Below, piece by piece: positions 54,354-63,652 of a stretch of 64,000 nt of DNA (positions are counted from its first letter, which is position 1; each line of letters opens with the position of its first letter). The position numbers were made by a program, and so were the translations under genes. The stretch lies in assembly GCA_902578265.1 (NCBI GenBank), contig CACHCA010000005.1:35742-99741 (forward strand), read 5' to 3'. The notes beneath the pieces were generated by a model. That model ran no database searches, was not told the origin of the DNA, and saw nothing but the letters and a program-made list of their open reading frames with translations. The stretch comes from an uncultured Pelagibacteraceae bacterium (GTDB lineage Bacteria; Pseudomonadota; Alphaproteobacteria; Pelagibacterales; Pelagibacteraceae).

Positions 54354-54960
54354 AAAACCTGTTATTGTTTTCGAGGGTATTGAAGGGAGTGGGAAGACAC
54401 ATCATTTAAATAAAATTTCAAAATATCTTAAAAAAAGAAAACTTTCTTTTATCAAGATCAGAGAACCAGGAGGAAGTTTAAATTCAGAAAAAATAAGAAA
54501 ATTGATTCTTAATAAAAAATCTAATTTTAATAAAAATACAGATTTGCTGCTTTATCTAGCTTCTAGAAGTGAAAATATCAATCTACTAAGAAAATATTAC
54601 AAAAAAAAAATTATATTAATAGACAGATTTATCGATTCAACTATTGCATATCAACACTACGGTATGGGTGTAAATTTAGATTTAATAAATAGTATCAACA
54701 AACATATTTTATCAAATTTTAAAGTCTCATTTACTTTTTTAAACCTAGTAAATCATAAAAATATGGTAAAGCGACTTAGATTAAGAAAATCTACTAACAG
54801 GTATGATAATTTCAAAAAAAATTTTTACAATAAAGTTCAAAAAGGTTTTGTAAAACTATCAAATAAGAATAAAAGAAAATATCAAATAATTGACTCAAAT
54901 TTAGATATTAAGTTGAATGAAAAATACGTTTTAAAGAAAATTGAAAAATTGATAAAATGA
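54346..54960 (+). CDS. tmk: Thymidylate kinase
   Basis: 204 aa. The P-loop FEGIEGSGKTHHLNKI, IREPGG and the DRF motif in LIDRFIDSTIAYQHYGMG identify it. It makes dTDP from dTMP. It overlaps dacA by 8 and holB by 4 bases. Confidence 0.94.
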   Translation: MSRKPVIVFEGIEGSGKTHHLNKISKYLKKRKLSFIKIREPGGSLNSEKIRKLILNKKSNFNKNTDLLLYLASRSENINLLRKYYKKKIILIDRFIDSTIAYQHYGMGVNLDLINSINKHILSNFKVSFTFLNLVNHKNMVKRLRLRKSTNRYDNFKKNFYNKVQKGFVKLSNKNKRKYQIIDSNLDIKLNEKYVLKKIEKLIK

Positions 54961-55886
54961 GCCTAAGTCCAATAAATCAAACTAATTTGTTTTCACTCGA
55001 TAACTATCTGTTAGAATTTGTAGAACTTTATAAGAAAAAAAGATTACCTACAAAAATTTTACTTAGTGGTGACAAAGGTTTGGGTAAGTCAACTTTAGCA
55101 TTTCATTTAGTAAATTATATATTGTCAACTAACGAAGAACATCCCTATATTATTAAAGAATCTAAAATTAATCCTGACAATAAATCTTATAAGCTTGCAA
55201 TAAATGGATCAAATCCCAACTTATTATTAGTTGATACCTCAAGTGAAAAAAAAAATATTGATATTAATCAAATTAGAGAATTAATTAATAATTTGAATAA
55301 ATCATCTTTCAATAACAAGGAAAGATTTATAATTATAGATAATATTGAAACATTAAATATTTCCTCAATTAATGCACTTTTAAAAGTTTTAGAGGAACCA
55401 CCATCAAACACTTATTTTATATTGATAAATAATGATAGATTTATTTTACCTACTTTAAAATCGAGATGTATCAATTTTAAAATATCTTTAGATCACAAAA
55501 CTTCGATTTCAGTTATTAATAAGATCTTAGATAATGATATTATGAAATTTATTAATAAAGATTTGATAAACTACTATTTAACACCTGGACAAGTATATCA
55601 TTTAATTGAATTTTTTAAAATACAGAAACATGATTTAAAGGATTATGATTTAAAAAGTTTTCTAAAACTTGTTATTAAAGATAATTTGTATAAAAAAGAT
55701 GCTTTAATTAAAGACATAATATTTCAATATTTTGAGTTTTATTTTTTAACAAAAGAAAAATTAGCAAAATCAAGAACTTTTGAATATTATGATTATTTTT
55801 TAAAGAGAATAAATGACACTAAAAAATTTAATTTAGATGAAGAGTCTTTGTTTATGGAATTTGAATATAAAATTTTAAATGGATAA
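54957..55886 (+). CDS. holB: DNA polymerase III subunit delta'
   Basis: 309 aa AAA+ clamp-loader subunit. Near the N-terminus are ILLSGDKGLGKSTLAFHLVNYIL (P-loop region), then NQIRELINNLN, FIIIDNIETLNISSINALLKVLEEPPSNTYFIL and LPTLKSRCINFKIS. The tmk-holB-metG-tatD order confirms the call. The sequence is divergent, as usual for this subunit. Confidence 0.9.
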   Translation: MSLSPINQTNLFSLDNYLLEFVELYKKKRLPTKILLSGDKGLGKSTLAFHLVNYILSTNEEHPYIIKESKINPDNKSYKLAINGSNPNLLLVDTSSEKKNIDINQIRELINNLNKSSFNNKERFIIIDNIETLNISSINALLKVLEEPPSNTYFILINNDRFILPTLKSRCINFKISLDHKTSISVINKILDNDIMKFINKDLINYYLTPGQVYHLIEFFKIQKHDLKDYDLKSFLKLVIKDNLYKKDALIKDIIFQYFEFYFLTKEKLAKSRTFEYYDYFLKRINDTKKFNLDEESLFMEFEYKILNG

Positions 55887-57420
55887 AAATTTTTATATTA
55901 CTACTCCGATATATTACCCATCTGGAAAACCTCATATGGGGCATGCATATTCGAGTATTATAGCTGACTTTTTTGCGCGATTTAAATCAATCGATGATTA
56001 TAAAGTTCATTTTTTAACTGGTACAGATGAGCATGGTTTGAAGATACAAAGATCAGCTGAAAAAGCGGGTAAGAAGCCTAAGGAATTCTGCGATCAAATT
56101 AGTCAAACATTTAAAGATCTCTCGAAAACATTAAATTTATCTAATACGGATTTTATAAGAACTACTGAGGATAGACATAAAAAAACAGTTCAGCATCTCT
56201 GGTCTCTTCTTGAAAAAAATGATGACATTTATTTATCAAATTATACTGGATGGTATTCAGTCTCAGATGAGGCTTTTTACAATGAAGATGAAATAGAAGA
56301 AATAAATGGAAAAAAAATTGCAAAATCGTCAAAATCTAATGTTGAATGGATAGAGGAGGAGTCTTATTTTTTTCGACTTTCTAAATGGCAAAAACCTTTA
56401 TTAGAATTTTATGAAAATAATCCGGATTTCATATTACCTGAGTCTAGAAAAAACGAGGTAATTAGTTTTGTAAAAAGTGGTCTTAAAGATCTTTCAGTAA
56501 GTCGTAAAACTTTTACATGGGGAATTCCAGTTCCTAGTAATGATAAACATATTATTTATGTATGGCTCGATGCATTAACAAATTATTTAAGTGCTTTAAA
56601 TTATCCAGATATAAATGATGAACTTTTTAAAAAATTTTGGCCAGCATCTATCCATTTGATTGGTAAAGATATCCTAAGATTTCACGCAGTTTATTGGCCT
56701 GCTTTCCTTTTGGCTGCTAAAATTGAATTACCAAAGAAAGTTTATGGTCATGGTTGGATATTATCTGGTGAAGAAAAAATGTCAAAATCTAAGGGAAACA
56801 TTTTAGATCCATTAAAAATTATTGAAAAATACGGTTTAGACCCTTTAAGATATTATTTGGTTAAGGAAGTTTCATTTGGAAACGATGGTAATATTTCTCA
56901 AGAAAGACTTGAAGATTGTATAAATAGCGATTTAGCAAATAATTATGGTAATTTATGTCAAAGGGTTATTGCTTTTGCGATGAAAAATTGTGATGGAAAA
57001 ATTCCTGCAAAAATTGATTTTCAACCAGATGATTTAAAGTTATTAAATAAATTTCATGAAAATTTAGATACTATAAGGTCTAAAATAAATGAGCAAAATA
57101 TAAATTTTTATATAGATTTCATTGTTAATTCTTTGTTTGACGCAAACAAATACTTTAATGATCAAGAGCCATGGAAAAAAAAGGATAATTTAATTAGGTT
57201 AAATACTATAGTTTATACAACGTTAGAAATAGTCAGGAAAATTAGCTTTTTACTTTATCCAATTATTCCCGAAACATCATTGAAAGCATTAAAAATTTTT
57301 AATTTATCAGAAAAAGATATCAAATTAGAAACTATTTCTAATAATGAATTTATTATTAAGGGGAATATGATAAATAAGATAGATATATTGATTAAGAAAA
57401 TAGAAAAAGAAAATGATTGA
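55879..57420 (+). CDS. metG: Methionyl-tRNA synthetase
   Basis: 513 aa class I synthetase. HIGH motif as PIYYPSGKPHMGHAYSSI and KMSKSKGN (about 299-306). The connective domain lacks zinc-knuckle cysteines, as in the short MetG2-type enzymes. GIPVPSNDKHIIYVWLDALTNYLSAL is also typical. There is no C-terminal tRNA-binding appendix. It overlaps both neighbours by 8 bases. Confidence 0.95.
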   Translation: MDKNFYITTPIYYPSGKPHMGHAYSSIIADFFARFKSIDDYKVHFLTGTDEHGLKIQRSAEKAGKKPKEFCDQISQTFKDLSKTLNLSNTDFIRTTEDRHKKTVQHLWSLLEKNDDIYLSNYTGWYSVSDEAFYNEDEIEEINGKKIAKSSKSNVEWIEEESYFFRLSKWQKPLLEFYENNPDFILPESRKNEVISFVKSGLKDLSVSRKTFTWGIPVPSNDKHIIYVWLDALTNYLSALNYPDINDELFKKFWPASIHLIGKDILRFHAVYWPAFLLAAKIELPKKVYGHGWILSGEEKMSKSKGNILDPLKIIEKYGLDPLRYYLVKEVSFGNDGNISQERLEDCINSDLANNYGNLCQRVIAFAMKNCDGKIPAKIDFQPDDLKLLNKFHENLDTIRSKINEQNINFYIDFIVNSLFDANKYFNDQEPWKKKDNLIRLNTIVYTTLEIVRKISFLLYPIIPETSLKALKIFNLSEKDIKLETISNNEFIIKGNMINKIDILIKKIEKEND

Positions 57421-58174
57421 CTCACATTGCCATCTAGATCATGAACCGCTACTTAGCGATCTTTCAAATGTGCTTAAAAGATCCAAAAATGTTGGTATTA
57501 AAAAGTTATTAACTATATCTACATCTTTTGAGAGTTTTTCCAGAATTAAAGATATAGTTAATAAAGATGAAATCATATATGGAACAGTAGGCATACATCC
57601 ACATGAAAGTGACACTAATACAATAACTAAGAATGAAATAGTTAAAAGTCTTAAAGAAAACCCTAAAATAATTGGAATAGGAGAAACGGGATTAGATTAT
57701 TACTATAATAACAGTGATAAAGAGAAACAAATAACTAGTTTTAAAACACATATTGAAGCAGCAATAGAGTGTGACGTTCCTGTTATCATACATTCAAGAG
57801 ATGCGGAAGATGATACCTTTGATATACTCAATGAGTATAAAGGACATAACACAAGAATTTTGATGCACTGTTTCACTGGATCAAAAAAATTTTCAGAAAA
57901 ACTTCTTACATTAAATTCTTATTTTTCAGCAAGTGGAATTATAACTTTTAAAAATTCAGTTGATCTTCAAGAAACCTTTAAATCTCTACCATTAGATAAA
58001 CTCTTAATAGAAACTGATAGTCCATATTTGGCACCTGTGCCTAATCGAGGAAAAAAAAATGAACCATCCTTTATTGATTTTACAGCAGAAAAATTAGCAC
58101 AAATTAAAGATGTATCCAAATCAGATCTTATAGAATTCACTTCGAACAACTTTAATAAATTATTCTTTAATTAA
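57413..58174 (+). CDS. TatD family metal-dependent deoxyribonuclease
   Basis: 253 aa TIM-barrel hydrolase. The metal site shows MIDSHCHLDHE, GVGIHPHE-like TVGIHPHESD, IGETGLDYYY, VIIHSRDAE, HCFTGS and IETDSPYLAPVPNRGKKNEP. TatD proteins are 3'-5' DNA/RNA exonucleases in DNA repair and are unrelated to Tat export. Conserved position after metG. Confidence 0.93.
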   Translation: MIDSHCHLDHEPLLSDLSNVLKRSKNVGIKKLLTISTSFESFSRIKDIVNKDEIIYGTVGIHPHESDTNTITKNEIVKSLKENPKIIGIGETGLDYYYNNSDKEKQITSFKTHIEAAIECDVPVIIHSRDAEDDTFDILNEYKGHNTRILMHCFTGSKKFSEKLLTLNSYFSASGIITFKNSVDLQETFKSLPLDKLLIETDSPYLAPVPNRGKKNEPSFIDFTAEKLAQIKDVSKSDLIEFTSNNFNKLFFN

Positions 58175-58180
58175 AATATT

Positions 58181-58951
58181 ATGAAATTTATCATTTTAGG
58201 ATGTGGGAGTTCAATGGGTGTGCCAAGACCAGATGGTTTCTTTGGAAATTGTGATCCAAAAAACAAAAAAAATTATCGTTCAAGGTGCTCTGGTTTCATA
58301 AAAACCTCTTATGAAAATATTCTTATCGATACATCACCAGATTTAAGACATCAATTATTAAGACACAAGATTAAAAAGATAGATAAAGTTTTATATTCAC
58401 ATATGCATGGAGATCAAACACATGGTATAAATGATTTAAGGGCATTTTATATAAATTCAAAAAAACAAGTTAATGTATATGCTGATAAAGACACTTCTAA
58501 TTATTTAAAAAAAACTTTTTCATATATTTTTAAAAGTTACTCAAGAGAATATCCAGCAACTTTAAAATTACATATACTAAAAAAAATTTTATCAGTAAAA
58601 AATTACAATAAAATTATAAAGATAAGATCAATCAAAGTTGATCATGGTAAAGTCAAATCAAATTGTTTTATAATAGATAAAAAGATTGCATATATAAGTG
58701 ATGTAAGTAAAATTTATAAAAAAGATTATAAATATTTTAAAAATCTTAAATTTTTGGTAATTGATTGTTTATGGTACAAACCACACCCATCTCATTTTAA
58801 TTTAGAGGCATCTTTATCGATGATAAAAAAATTTAAACCCAAAAAAGCAATCTTGACGAACTTATCCCCAGTATTAGATTATAATGAGCTTAATAGAGTT
58901 CTGCCAAAGAATGTTATCCCCGCTCATGATGGATTAACAATTAACTTATAA
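58181..58951 (+). CDS. MBL-fold metal hydrolase (PhnP-like subgroup)
   Basis: 256 aa. It begins FIILGCGSSMGVPRPDGFFGNCDP, then ILIDTSPDLRHQLL, the zinc motif YSHMHGDQTHGINDLR (HxHxDxxHG), VDHGKV and IPAHDGLTI. This is the PhnP/RNase Z-like subgroup that follows tatD in many alphaproteobacteria. PhnP is a cyclic phosphodiesterase of phosphonate use, but no phn genes are nearby, so its substrate is open. Confidence 0.88.
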   Translation: MKFIILGCGSSMGVPRPDGFFGNCDPKNKKNYRSRCSGFIKTSYENILIDTSPDLRHQLLRHKIKKIDKVLYSHMHGDQTHGINDLRAFYINSKKQVNVYADKDTSNYLKKTFSYIFKSYSREYPATLKLHILKKILSVKNYNKIIKIRSIKVDHGKVKSNCFIIDKKIAYISDVSKIYKKDYKYFKNLKFLVIDCLWYKPHPSHFNLEASLSMIKKFKPKKAILTNLSPVLDYNELNRVLPKNVIPAHDGLTINL

Positions 58952-59491
58952 GATATTTTCAATTATATTTGTTATTTTCTTAGACATTGGATTTGTAAAT
59001 GATGAAAAGGTATTTTCAATTTTTCCTTGTCGATTAATTAGAATTTTATAAAAATTCCATTTTGGAATTGCTGATTTTCCATAATTTTCTTTTGCCCACT
59101 GATATATTTCATGAGTATTTTCACCTTTTACATCGGTAATTGATGTTAATGGAAAATCTATTTCAAAATTTACTTCACAAAATTCTTTAATTTCGGAATT
59201 TGAATTTTTTTCTTGGTTAAAAGAATTAGATGGAATACCTAAAACAATTAAACCCTTGGATTTGTATTTCTCCCAAAGTGTTTGCAACTCAGCATATTGT
59301 TTTGTAAAACCACAATAACTGGCAGTATTTACAATCAAAACAACTTTATTTTTATAGTCATTCAAATCAATAACTTCTCCCGAGATACTATTTATCTTAA
59401 AGTCAAAAAAAATCTTGTCATAATTCGCAGTTGCTGAATTTTTAAAAAAAAACATGAATATAGTTAATCCTAAGATTGTAATTTTTTTCAT
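58946..59491 (-). CDS. Secreted glutathione-peroxidase-family protein
   Basis: 181 aa. A signal peptide (about 1-22, cleavage near ATA-NYD) leads into the GPX fold: VLIVNTASYCGFTKQYAEL with catalytic Cys60, LIVLGIPSNSFNQE with the conserved Gln, and IPKWNFYKILI with the catalytic Trp/Asn. It reduces peroxides, probably in the periplasm and probably using a thioredoxin-like donor. Last gene of a three-gene reverse operon; overlaps the MBL gene by 6 bases. Confidence 0.9.
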   Translation of the reverse strand: MKKITILGLTIFMFFFKNSATANYDKIFFDFKINSISGEVIDLNDYKNKVVLIVNTASYCGFTKQYAELQTLWEKYKSKGLIVLGIPSNSFNQEKNSNSEIKEFCEVNFEIDFPLTSITDVKGENTHEIYQWAKENYGKSAIPKWNFYKILINRQGKIENTFSSFTNPMSKKITNIIENIL

Positions 59492-59500
59492 TATTATAAA

Positions 59501-60673
59501 TTACTTATTTGGAGTGAGTAATATCAAAAAGTAGCCAAATAAAGTTGATAATAATGACCCAGTTAATACTCCGATTTTTACACCATCCATATATTGCATA
59601 TTGTCAACAAAAGCTAAGTTTCCAACAAAAAGACTCATTGTGAAACCAATACCAGTTAATACACCTACACCATAAAAATTATACCAACTCGTGTTATTTG
59701 GCATCTGAGCTATTTTTGTTTTTATAGCAACATATGAAAAAGCAAATACACCTAATTGCTTACCTAAAAATAACCCCAAAACTATTCCTAATGGTACTTT
59801 ATCTAGCAAAGAGCTAAGAGATAGACCCTCTAATGAAACACCGGCATTTGCAAATGCAAATAAAGGCATGATACCAAAAGCAACATAAGGGCTTATTGCA
59901 TGTTCAATTTTGATTAATAAAGAAAAATCTTTTTCTTTTTTACGATGAGGGATTGTCATTGCTAACAAAACACCTGCAATTGTTGCATGTATTCCAGAAT
60001 TATGAGTAAAATCCCAAAGGAAAATACCAATAATTAAATAAGGTAAGAATTTTTTAATGTTAAATTTATTTACAACTAGCAATACTAAAAATGCCAACAA
60101 CATAAGACTTAAATATTTAACACTTAAGTCTCCAGAATAAAATAGCGCTATAATTACGATAGCACCCAAATCATCTATTATTGCTAGAGCAGTTAAAAAG
60201 ACCTTTAATGATAAAGGAACTCTTTTTCCCAATAATGATAATACTCCAAGTGAGAAAGCAATATCTGTAGCAGAGGGTATTGCCCAGCCATTCATGGTTT
60301 CACTATCTCCAAAATTAATAAACACATAAAATAATGCAGGAACTAGCATTCCGCCAACTGCCGCAATTATTGGAAGTAACGCTTGTTTAATATTGGAAAG
60401 TTCACCTTGCAAAAACTCTCTTTTTATTTCCAAAGTAACGAAAAAAAAGAATATTGCCATTAAAGCATCATTTATCCAATGAAGAACCGATAATTTCAGT
60501 CCAAATTCATTTATGCCAATAAACAAATATTTATTTAAAGTTGAAAAATATAATTCTGATAAACCAGAGTTACTTATTATCAATGCAATAATTGCTGCAA
60601 ATAATAAAACCAACCCACTGGCAGCCTCAAGTTTAAAAAACCATATAAAAGGTTTTGATAAATAGTTAATCAT
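59501..60673 (-). CDS. nhaA: Na+/H+ antiporter NhaA
   Basis: 390 aa with about twelve membrane helices. Characteristic blocks: WINDALMAIFFFFVTLEIKREFLQGEL, WAIPSATDIAFSLGVLSLLG, LTALAIIDDLGAIVIIALFYSG with the ion-binding Asp pair, and GVLTGIGFTMSLFVGNLAF. It exchanges sodium for protons and controls cell pH and salt, apt for a marine cell. It lies 1 base from the zinc-ribbon gene. Confidence 0.95.
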   Translation of the reverse strand: MINYLSKPFIWFFKLEAASGLVLLFAAIIALIISNSGLSELYFSTLNKYLFIGINEFGLKLSVLHWINDALMAIFFFFVTLEIKREFLQGELSNIKQALLPIIAAVGGMLVPALFYVFINFGDSETMNGWAIPSATDIAFSLGVLSLLGKRVPLSLKVFLTALAIIDDLGAIVIIALFYSGDLSVKYLSLMLLAFLVLLVVNKFNIKKFLPYLIIGIFLWDFTHNSGIHATIAGVLLAMTIPHRKKEKDFSLLIKIEHAISPYVAFGIMPLFAFANAGVSLEGLSLSSLLDKVPLGIVLGLFLGKQLGVFAFSYVAIKTKIAQMPNNTSWYNFYGVGVLTGIGFTMSLFVGNLAFVDNMQYMDGVKIGVLTGSLLSTLFGYFLILLTPNK

Positions 60674-60674
60674 T

Positions 60675-61121
60675 TTAGTTTAGATCTTTAACAAAAAGTA
60701 TTAAATCTCTCAAGGTTTCAAATAAATTATATAAGATAAGCTCTAAATTTGGGAAAAGATTACTCAATGGACTCTTAAAAGTGTCTAATATAATAATAAA
60801 TGCAATAAAAGTAATTAATGAGACAATTATATAGCTTAAAAATTTTCCAAAAGTAAAATTATATTTTGGATTATATTTTACTAATTCCGATCCTGGTTTT
60901 ATAGGCACTTTGGATACTGATTTATCAGTATTTTGATCTTTATATAAAATCTTTTTTTGATTAGCAGGCTTATCAATAAATGGTTCTGTTTGGCCACTAA
61001 CGTTTTTATTAAAAAACCACGTTTGATCACATGATCCACATTTTAATAATCTCCCTTTATCTGGAATTAAGTTTTCGTCTACCTCGAATTTTTTTTCGCC
61101 ACATGGACAAACTATTATCAT
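60675..61121 (-). CDS. Zinc-ribbon (MJ0042-type) single-pass membrane protein
   Basis: 148 aa. The N-terminal zinc ribbon has paired cysteines: CPCGEKKFEVDENLIPDKGRLLKCGSC (in parts), then WFFNK, matching the zinc_ribbon_4/5 'MJ0042' domain. A proline/lysine-rich linker leads to one membrane helix (about 95-113). Such proteins are common near alphaproteobacterial division and envelope genes; role unknown. It starts the zinc ribbon-nhaA-gpx operon. Confidence 0.8.
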   Translation of the reverse strand: MIIVCPCGEKKFEVDENLIPDKGRLLKCGSCDQTWFFNKNVSGQTEPFIDKPANQKKILYKDQNTDKSVSKVPIKPGSELVKYNPKYNFTFGKFLSYIIVSLITFIAFIIILDTFKSPLSNLFPNLELILYNLFETLRDLILFVKDLN

Positions 61122-61129
61122 AAGCTTTA

Positions 61130-61148
61130 TATATCAGATTCTGATATA
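61130..61148. promoter_or_regulatory. Perfect palindrome upstream of the zinc-ribbon/nhaA/gpx operon
   Basis: TATATCAG (61130-61137), centre ATT, CTGATATA (61141-61148): 8-base arms with no mismatch. It ends 9 bases before the operon's first start codon, in the usual place for a repressor site or a leader hairpin. The regulator is unknown. Confidence 0.55.
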
Positions 61149-61214
61149 AAATCCTTTGTTTTACACATCTTTATACATTGAAAAAATAAATAAGTGCTGT
61201 ATTAGTACTTGTTC

Positions 61215-61291
<77 letters not shown>

Positions 61292-61293
61292 TT

Positions 61294-61578
61294 ATGATGA
61301 AAAAAGCTAAAATCTATAAACCTAATAAAACAGCAATGCAATCAGGATTAGGAAAAACTAACAAATGGATATTAGAATTTGAGGTAAAAGACCCAACTAA
61401 AAATCCTTTGATGGGTTGGGAAAGCTCATCGGACACTTATTCAGAATTAAAGATAGAATTTTCCTCAAAAGAATTAGCAATTAACTATGCAAAAAAAAAG
61501 AAAATAAATTTTGAATTAATTGAACCAAAGAAAAGAAAAATTATTAAAAAGTCATACGCAGATAATTTTTTAAATTAA
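61294..61578 (+). CDS. NDUFS4-like complex I accessory protein (ETC complex I subunit family)
   Basis: 94 aa. The motif AKIYKPNKTAMQSGLGKTNKWILEFE (in parts), then NPLMGWESSSDTYSELKIEFSSKELAINYAKKK, matches the alphaproteobacterial homologue of the mitochondrial 18-kDa subunit NDUFS4. It is an accessory subunit of NADH dehydrogenase. The start (ATG at 61294 or 61297) lies 2-5 bases after tRNA-Pro, so both may share a transcript. No nuo genes are nearby. Confidence 0.88.
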   Translation: MMKKAKIYKPNKTAMQSGLGKTNKWILEFEVKDPTKNPLMGWESSSDTYSELKIEFSSKELAINYAKKKKINFELIEPKKRKIIKKSYADNFLN

Positions 61579-61581
61579 AAC

Positions 61582-62580
61582 ATGTTTAAGTTTTTTACAG
61601 ACAAAAGATGGCATTTGTGGAGTATTGGAGGAACAATACTTATCTTAGCAGCCACGTGGTATCAAGTTCAACTAGATGTGAGAATTAATGAATGGTTTGG
61701 TGAGTTTTATGATACTTTACAAAAAGCCTTAGCTGAACCAGGAGCAGTGACAGAAAAAGAGTTTATTGCTTATTTGTTTACATTTGCGAAGATTGCTGCT
61801 GTTTATATTTTGGTTGTAATATTTAGTGATTATTTTACAAGTCATTGGACGTTTAGATGGAGAACAGCAATGGCTGATTTTTATCATGATAAATGGAATT
61901 TTGCTTCATCAATTGAAGGAGCTTCACAAAGGGTACAAGAAGATACTCTAAAATTTGCAAGAATAATGGAAGGTTTAGGTGCTGAACTTTTAAGGAGCAT
62001 CATGACGCTAATTGCCTTCACTCCAATTTTATGGGGTCTATCAAAAAGTATTACAGTCCTACCTTGGATAGGTGAGGTAAATCACGCTTTAGTGTGGGTT
62101 GCAATTATTTCAGCACTTGGAGGAACTTTTCTACTTGCATCTGTAGGAATTAAATTACCTGGTATCGAGTATGATATTCAAAAAGAAGAAGCAGCTTACA
62201 GAAAGGAATTGGTTCTTGGTGAAGATTTCAAAGAAAGTGCTCAACCGGCTAGAATTGATAGTCTTTATGGTGGTGTAAGAAAAATTCATTATAAAATGTA
62301 TTTTCATTACCTATATTTTAATGCAGTTAAATGGAGCTACCTACAAGGAATGGTAATAGTTCCTTACTTAGCTTTAGCACCAACAATAGTTACTGGTGCA
62401 ATCACATTAGGTTTTGTTCAACAAATTATAAGAGCTTTTGGCAGAGTAGAAACTTCGTTACAATATTTAGTTAGAAGTTGGCCTATAATAGTTGAATTAA
62501 TTTCTGTTTGGAAAAGACTTAATGAATTTGAAAATAAACTTAAAATAAATTTAGAAGAAATTTCTAAAGAAAAAATTTAG
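61582..62580 (+). CDS. SbmA/BacA-like peptide transporter
   Basis: 332 aa with about six to seven membrane helices. The match to the SbmA/BacA family is seen in YQVQLDVRINEWFGEFYDTLQKAL, SHWTFRWRTAMADFYHDKW, EGASQRVQEDTLKFARIMEGLG and VGIKLPGIEYDIQKEEAAYRKELVLGED (each in part). Family members are about 400-420 aa, so this is a compact form. They import peptides using the proton gradient and affect the envelope. The stop overlaps the glpX start by one base. Confidence 0.85.
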   Translation: MFKFFTDKRWHLWSIGGTILILAATWYQVQLDVRINEWFGEFYDTLQKALAEPGAVTEKEFIAYLFTFAKIAAVYILVVIFSDYFTSHWTFRWRTAMADFYHDKWNFASSIEGASQRVQEDTLKFARIMEGLGAELLRSIMTLIAFTPILWGLSKSITVLPWIGEVNHALVWVAIISALGGTFLLASVGIKLPGIEYDIQKEEAAYRKELVLGEDFKESAQPARIDSLYGGVRKIHYKMYFHYLYFNAVKWSYLQGMVIVPYLALAPTIVTGAITLGFVQQIIRAFGRVETSLQYLVRSWPIIVELISVWKRLNEFENKLKINLEEISKEKI

Positions 62581-63530
62581 TGCCATTAAATAAAGATTTA
62601 ATAGATAAGATCATAAATATAACATCTAAAGCAGCTATATCTTGTTATAAGTTTATAGGTAAAAATCAAAAAGAAAATGCTGATAAAGCTGCTACAGACT
62701 CAATGAGGAATGAAATAAACAAAATTGACATTAATGGTAAAGTTGTAATAGGCGAGGGCGAACTCGATGAAGCTCCAATGCTTTATATTGGAGAAAAGCT
62801 GGGTAAGGGAGGTTTTTTAAACCTTGATATTGCAGTGGACCCAGTTGAAGGTACAAATTTTGTCGCAAAAAATTTACCAGGTGCATTATCCGTTATATCT
62901 GTAGCTGAAAAGGGAAACCTTTTAAATGCTCCAGAAACGTACATGGATAAAATTGCAGTTTCAAGTGATGTACCTAATGAGGCTACAGATTTGGACTATC
63001 CTCTAGAAAAAAATATAAAGAATATTGCCGAAGCATTGAATAAAAATGTTCATGATGTTACAGCATGTTTATTAGACCGACCTAGACATAAAAAAATAAT
63101 TGATACACTTAAAGAAATGAGGGTAAAAATGAAATTGATTTCTGATGGTGATGTATCTGGTGCTTTAATGGTTACAAATAAGAAATTTAACATTGATATT
63201 TTTCTTGGAATAGGAGGCGGTCCTGAGGGCGTTTTGGCAGCATCGGCTATTGATGCATATGGGTGTAAATTTCAAGGAAGATTTATATTTGAGAACGATG
63301 ATGATATTTCAAGAGCGAAAAAAATGGGTATAGTTGATTTAAAAAAGAAATATAATTTAAGCGAAATTGTAAAAGGTGACTCAATATTTTGTGCTACAGG
63401 CATTACTAATGGAGATTTAGTAAAAGGTATAGAGTTTAAAGATAACAAATATACTACAGAAACTTTGGTTACACACAAAGGCTCTAATATGTGTAAAATT
63501 GTTTTAAGAGAAGACACTATAAAAACTTGA
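62580..63530 (+). CDS. glpX: Class II fructose-1,6-bisphosphatase
   Basis: 316 aa of the GlpX family. Motifs: the lithium-sensitive-phosphatase-like VIGEGELDEAPMLYIGEKLG (about 56-75), DIAVDPVEGTNFVAKNLPGALSV, and GIGGGPEGVLAASAI. It removes phosphate from fructose-1,6-bisphosphate in gluconeogenesis. The start is GTG at 62580 (TAGTG overlap). Confidence 0.94.
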   Translation: MPLNKDLIDKIINITSKAAISCYKFIGKNQKENADKAATDSMRNEINKIDINGKVVIGEGELDEAPMLYIGEKLGKGGFLNLDIAVDPVEGTNFVAKNLPGALSVISVAEKGNLLNAPETYMDKIAVSSDVPNEATDLDYPLEKNIKNIAEALNKNVHDVTACLLDRPRHKKIIDTLKEMRVKMKLISDGDVSGALMVTNKKFNIDIFLGIGGGPEGVLAASAIDAYGCKFQGRFIFENDDDISRAKKMGIVDLKKKYNLSEIVKGDSIFCATGITNGDLVKGIEFKDNKYTTETLVTHKGSNMCKIVLREDTIKT

Positions 63531-63565
63531 TAATTTTTATTTTTTACAATAAAAGAGCCAGATTT

Positions 63566-63640
63566 GGTCCCTTCGTCTATCGGTTAGGACACGTGGTTTT
63601 CATCCTCGAAAGAGGGGTTCGATTCCCCTAGGGACCGCCA
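63566..63640 (+). tRNA. tRNA-Glu (anticodon TTC)
   Basis: A 75-base cloverleaf. Acceptor GGTCCCT pairs with AGGGACC. D arm has CGTCTATCGGTTAGGACAC. The anticodon loop TTTTCAT gives TTC. The T arm is GGGG-TTCGATT-CCCC. GCCA ends the molecule. The internal promoter boxes are typical of Glu tRNA. Confidence 0.97.
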
Positions 63641-63652
63641 CTAATACTAATT

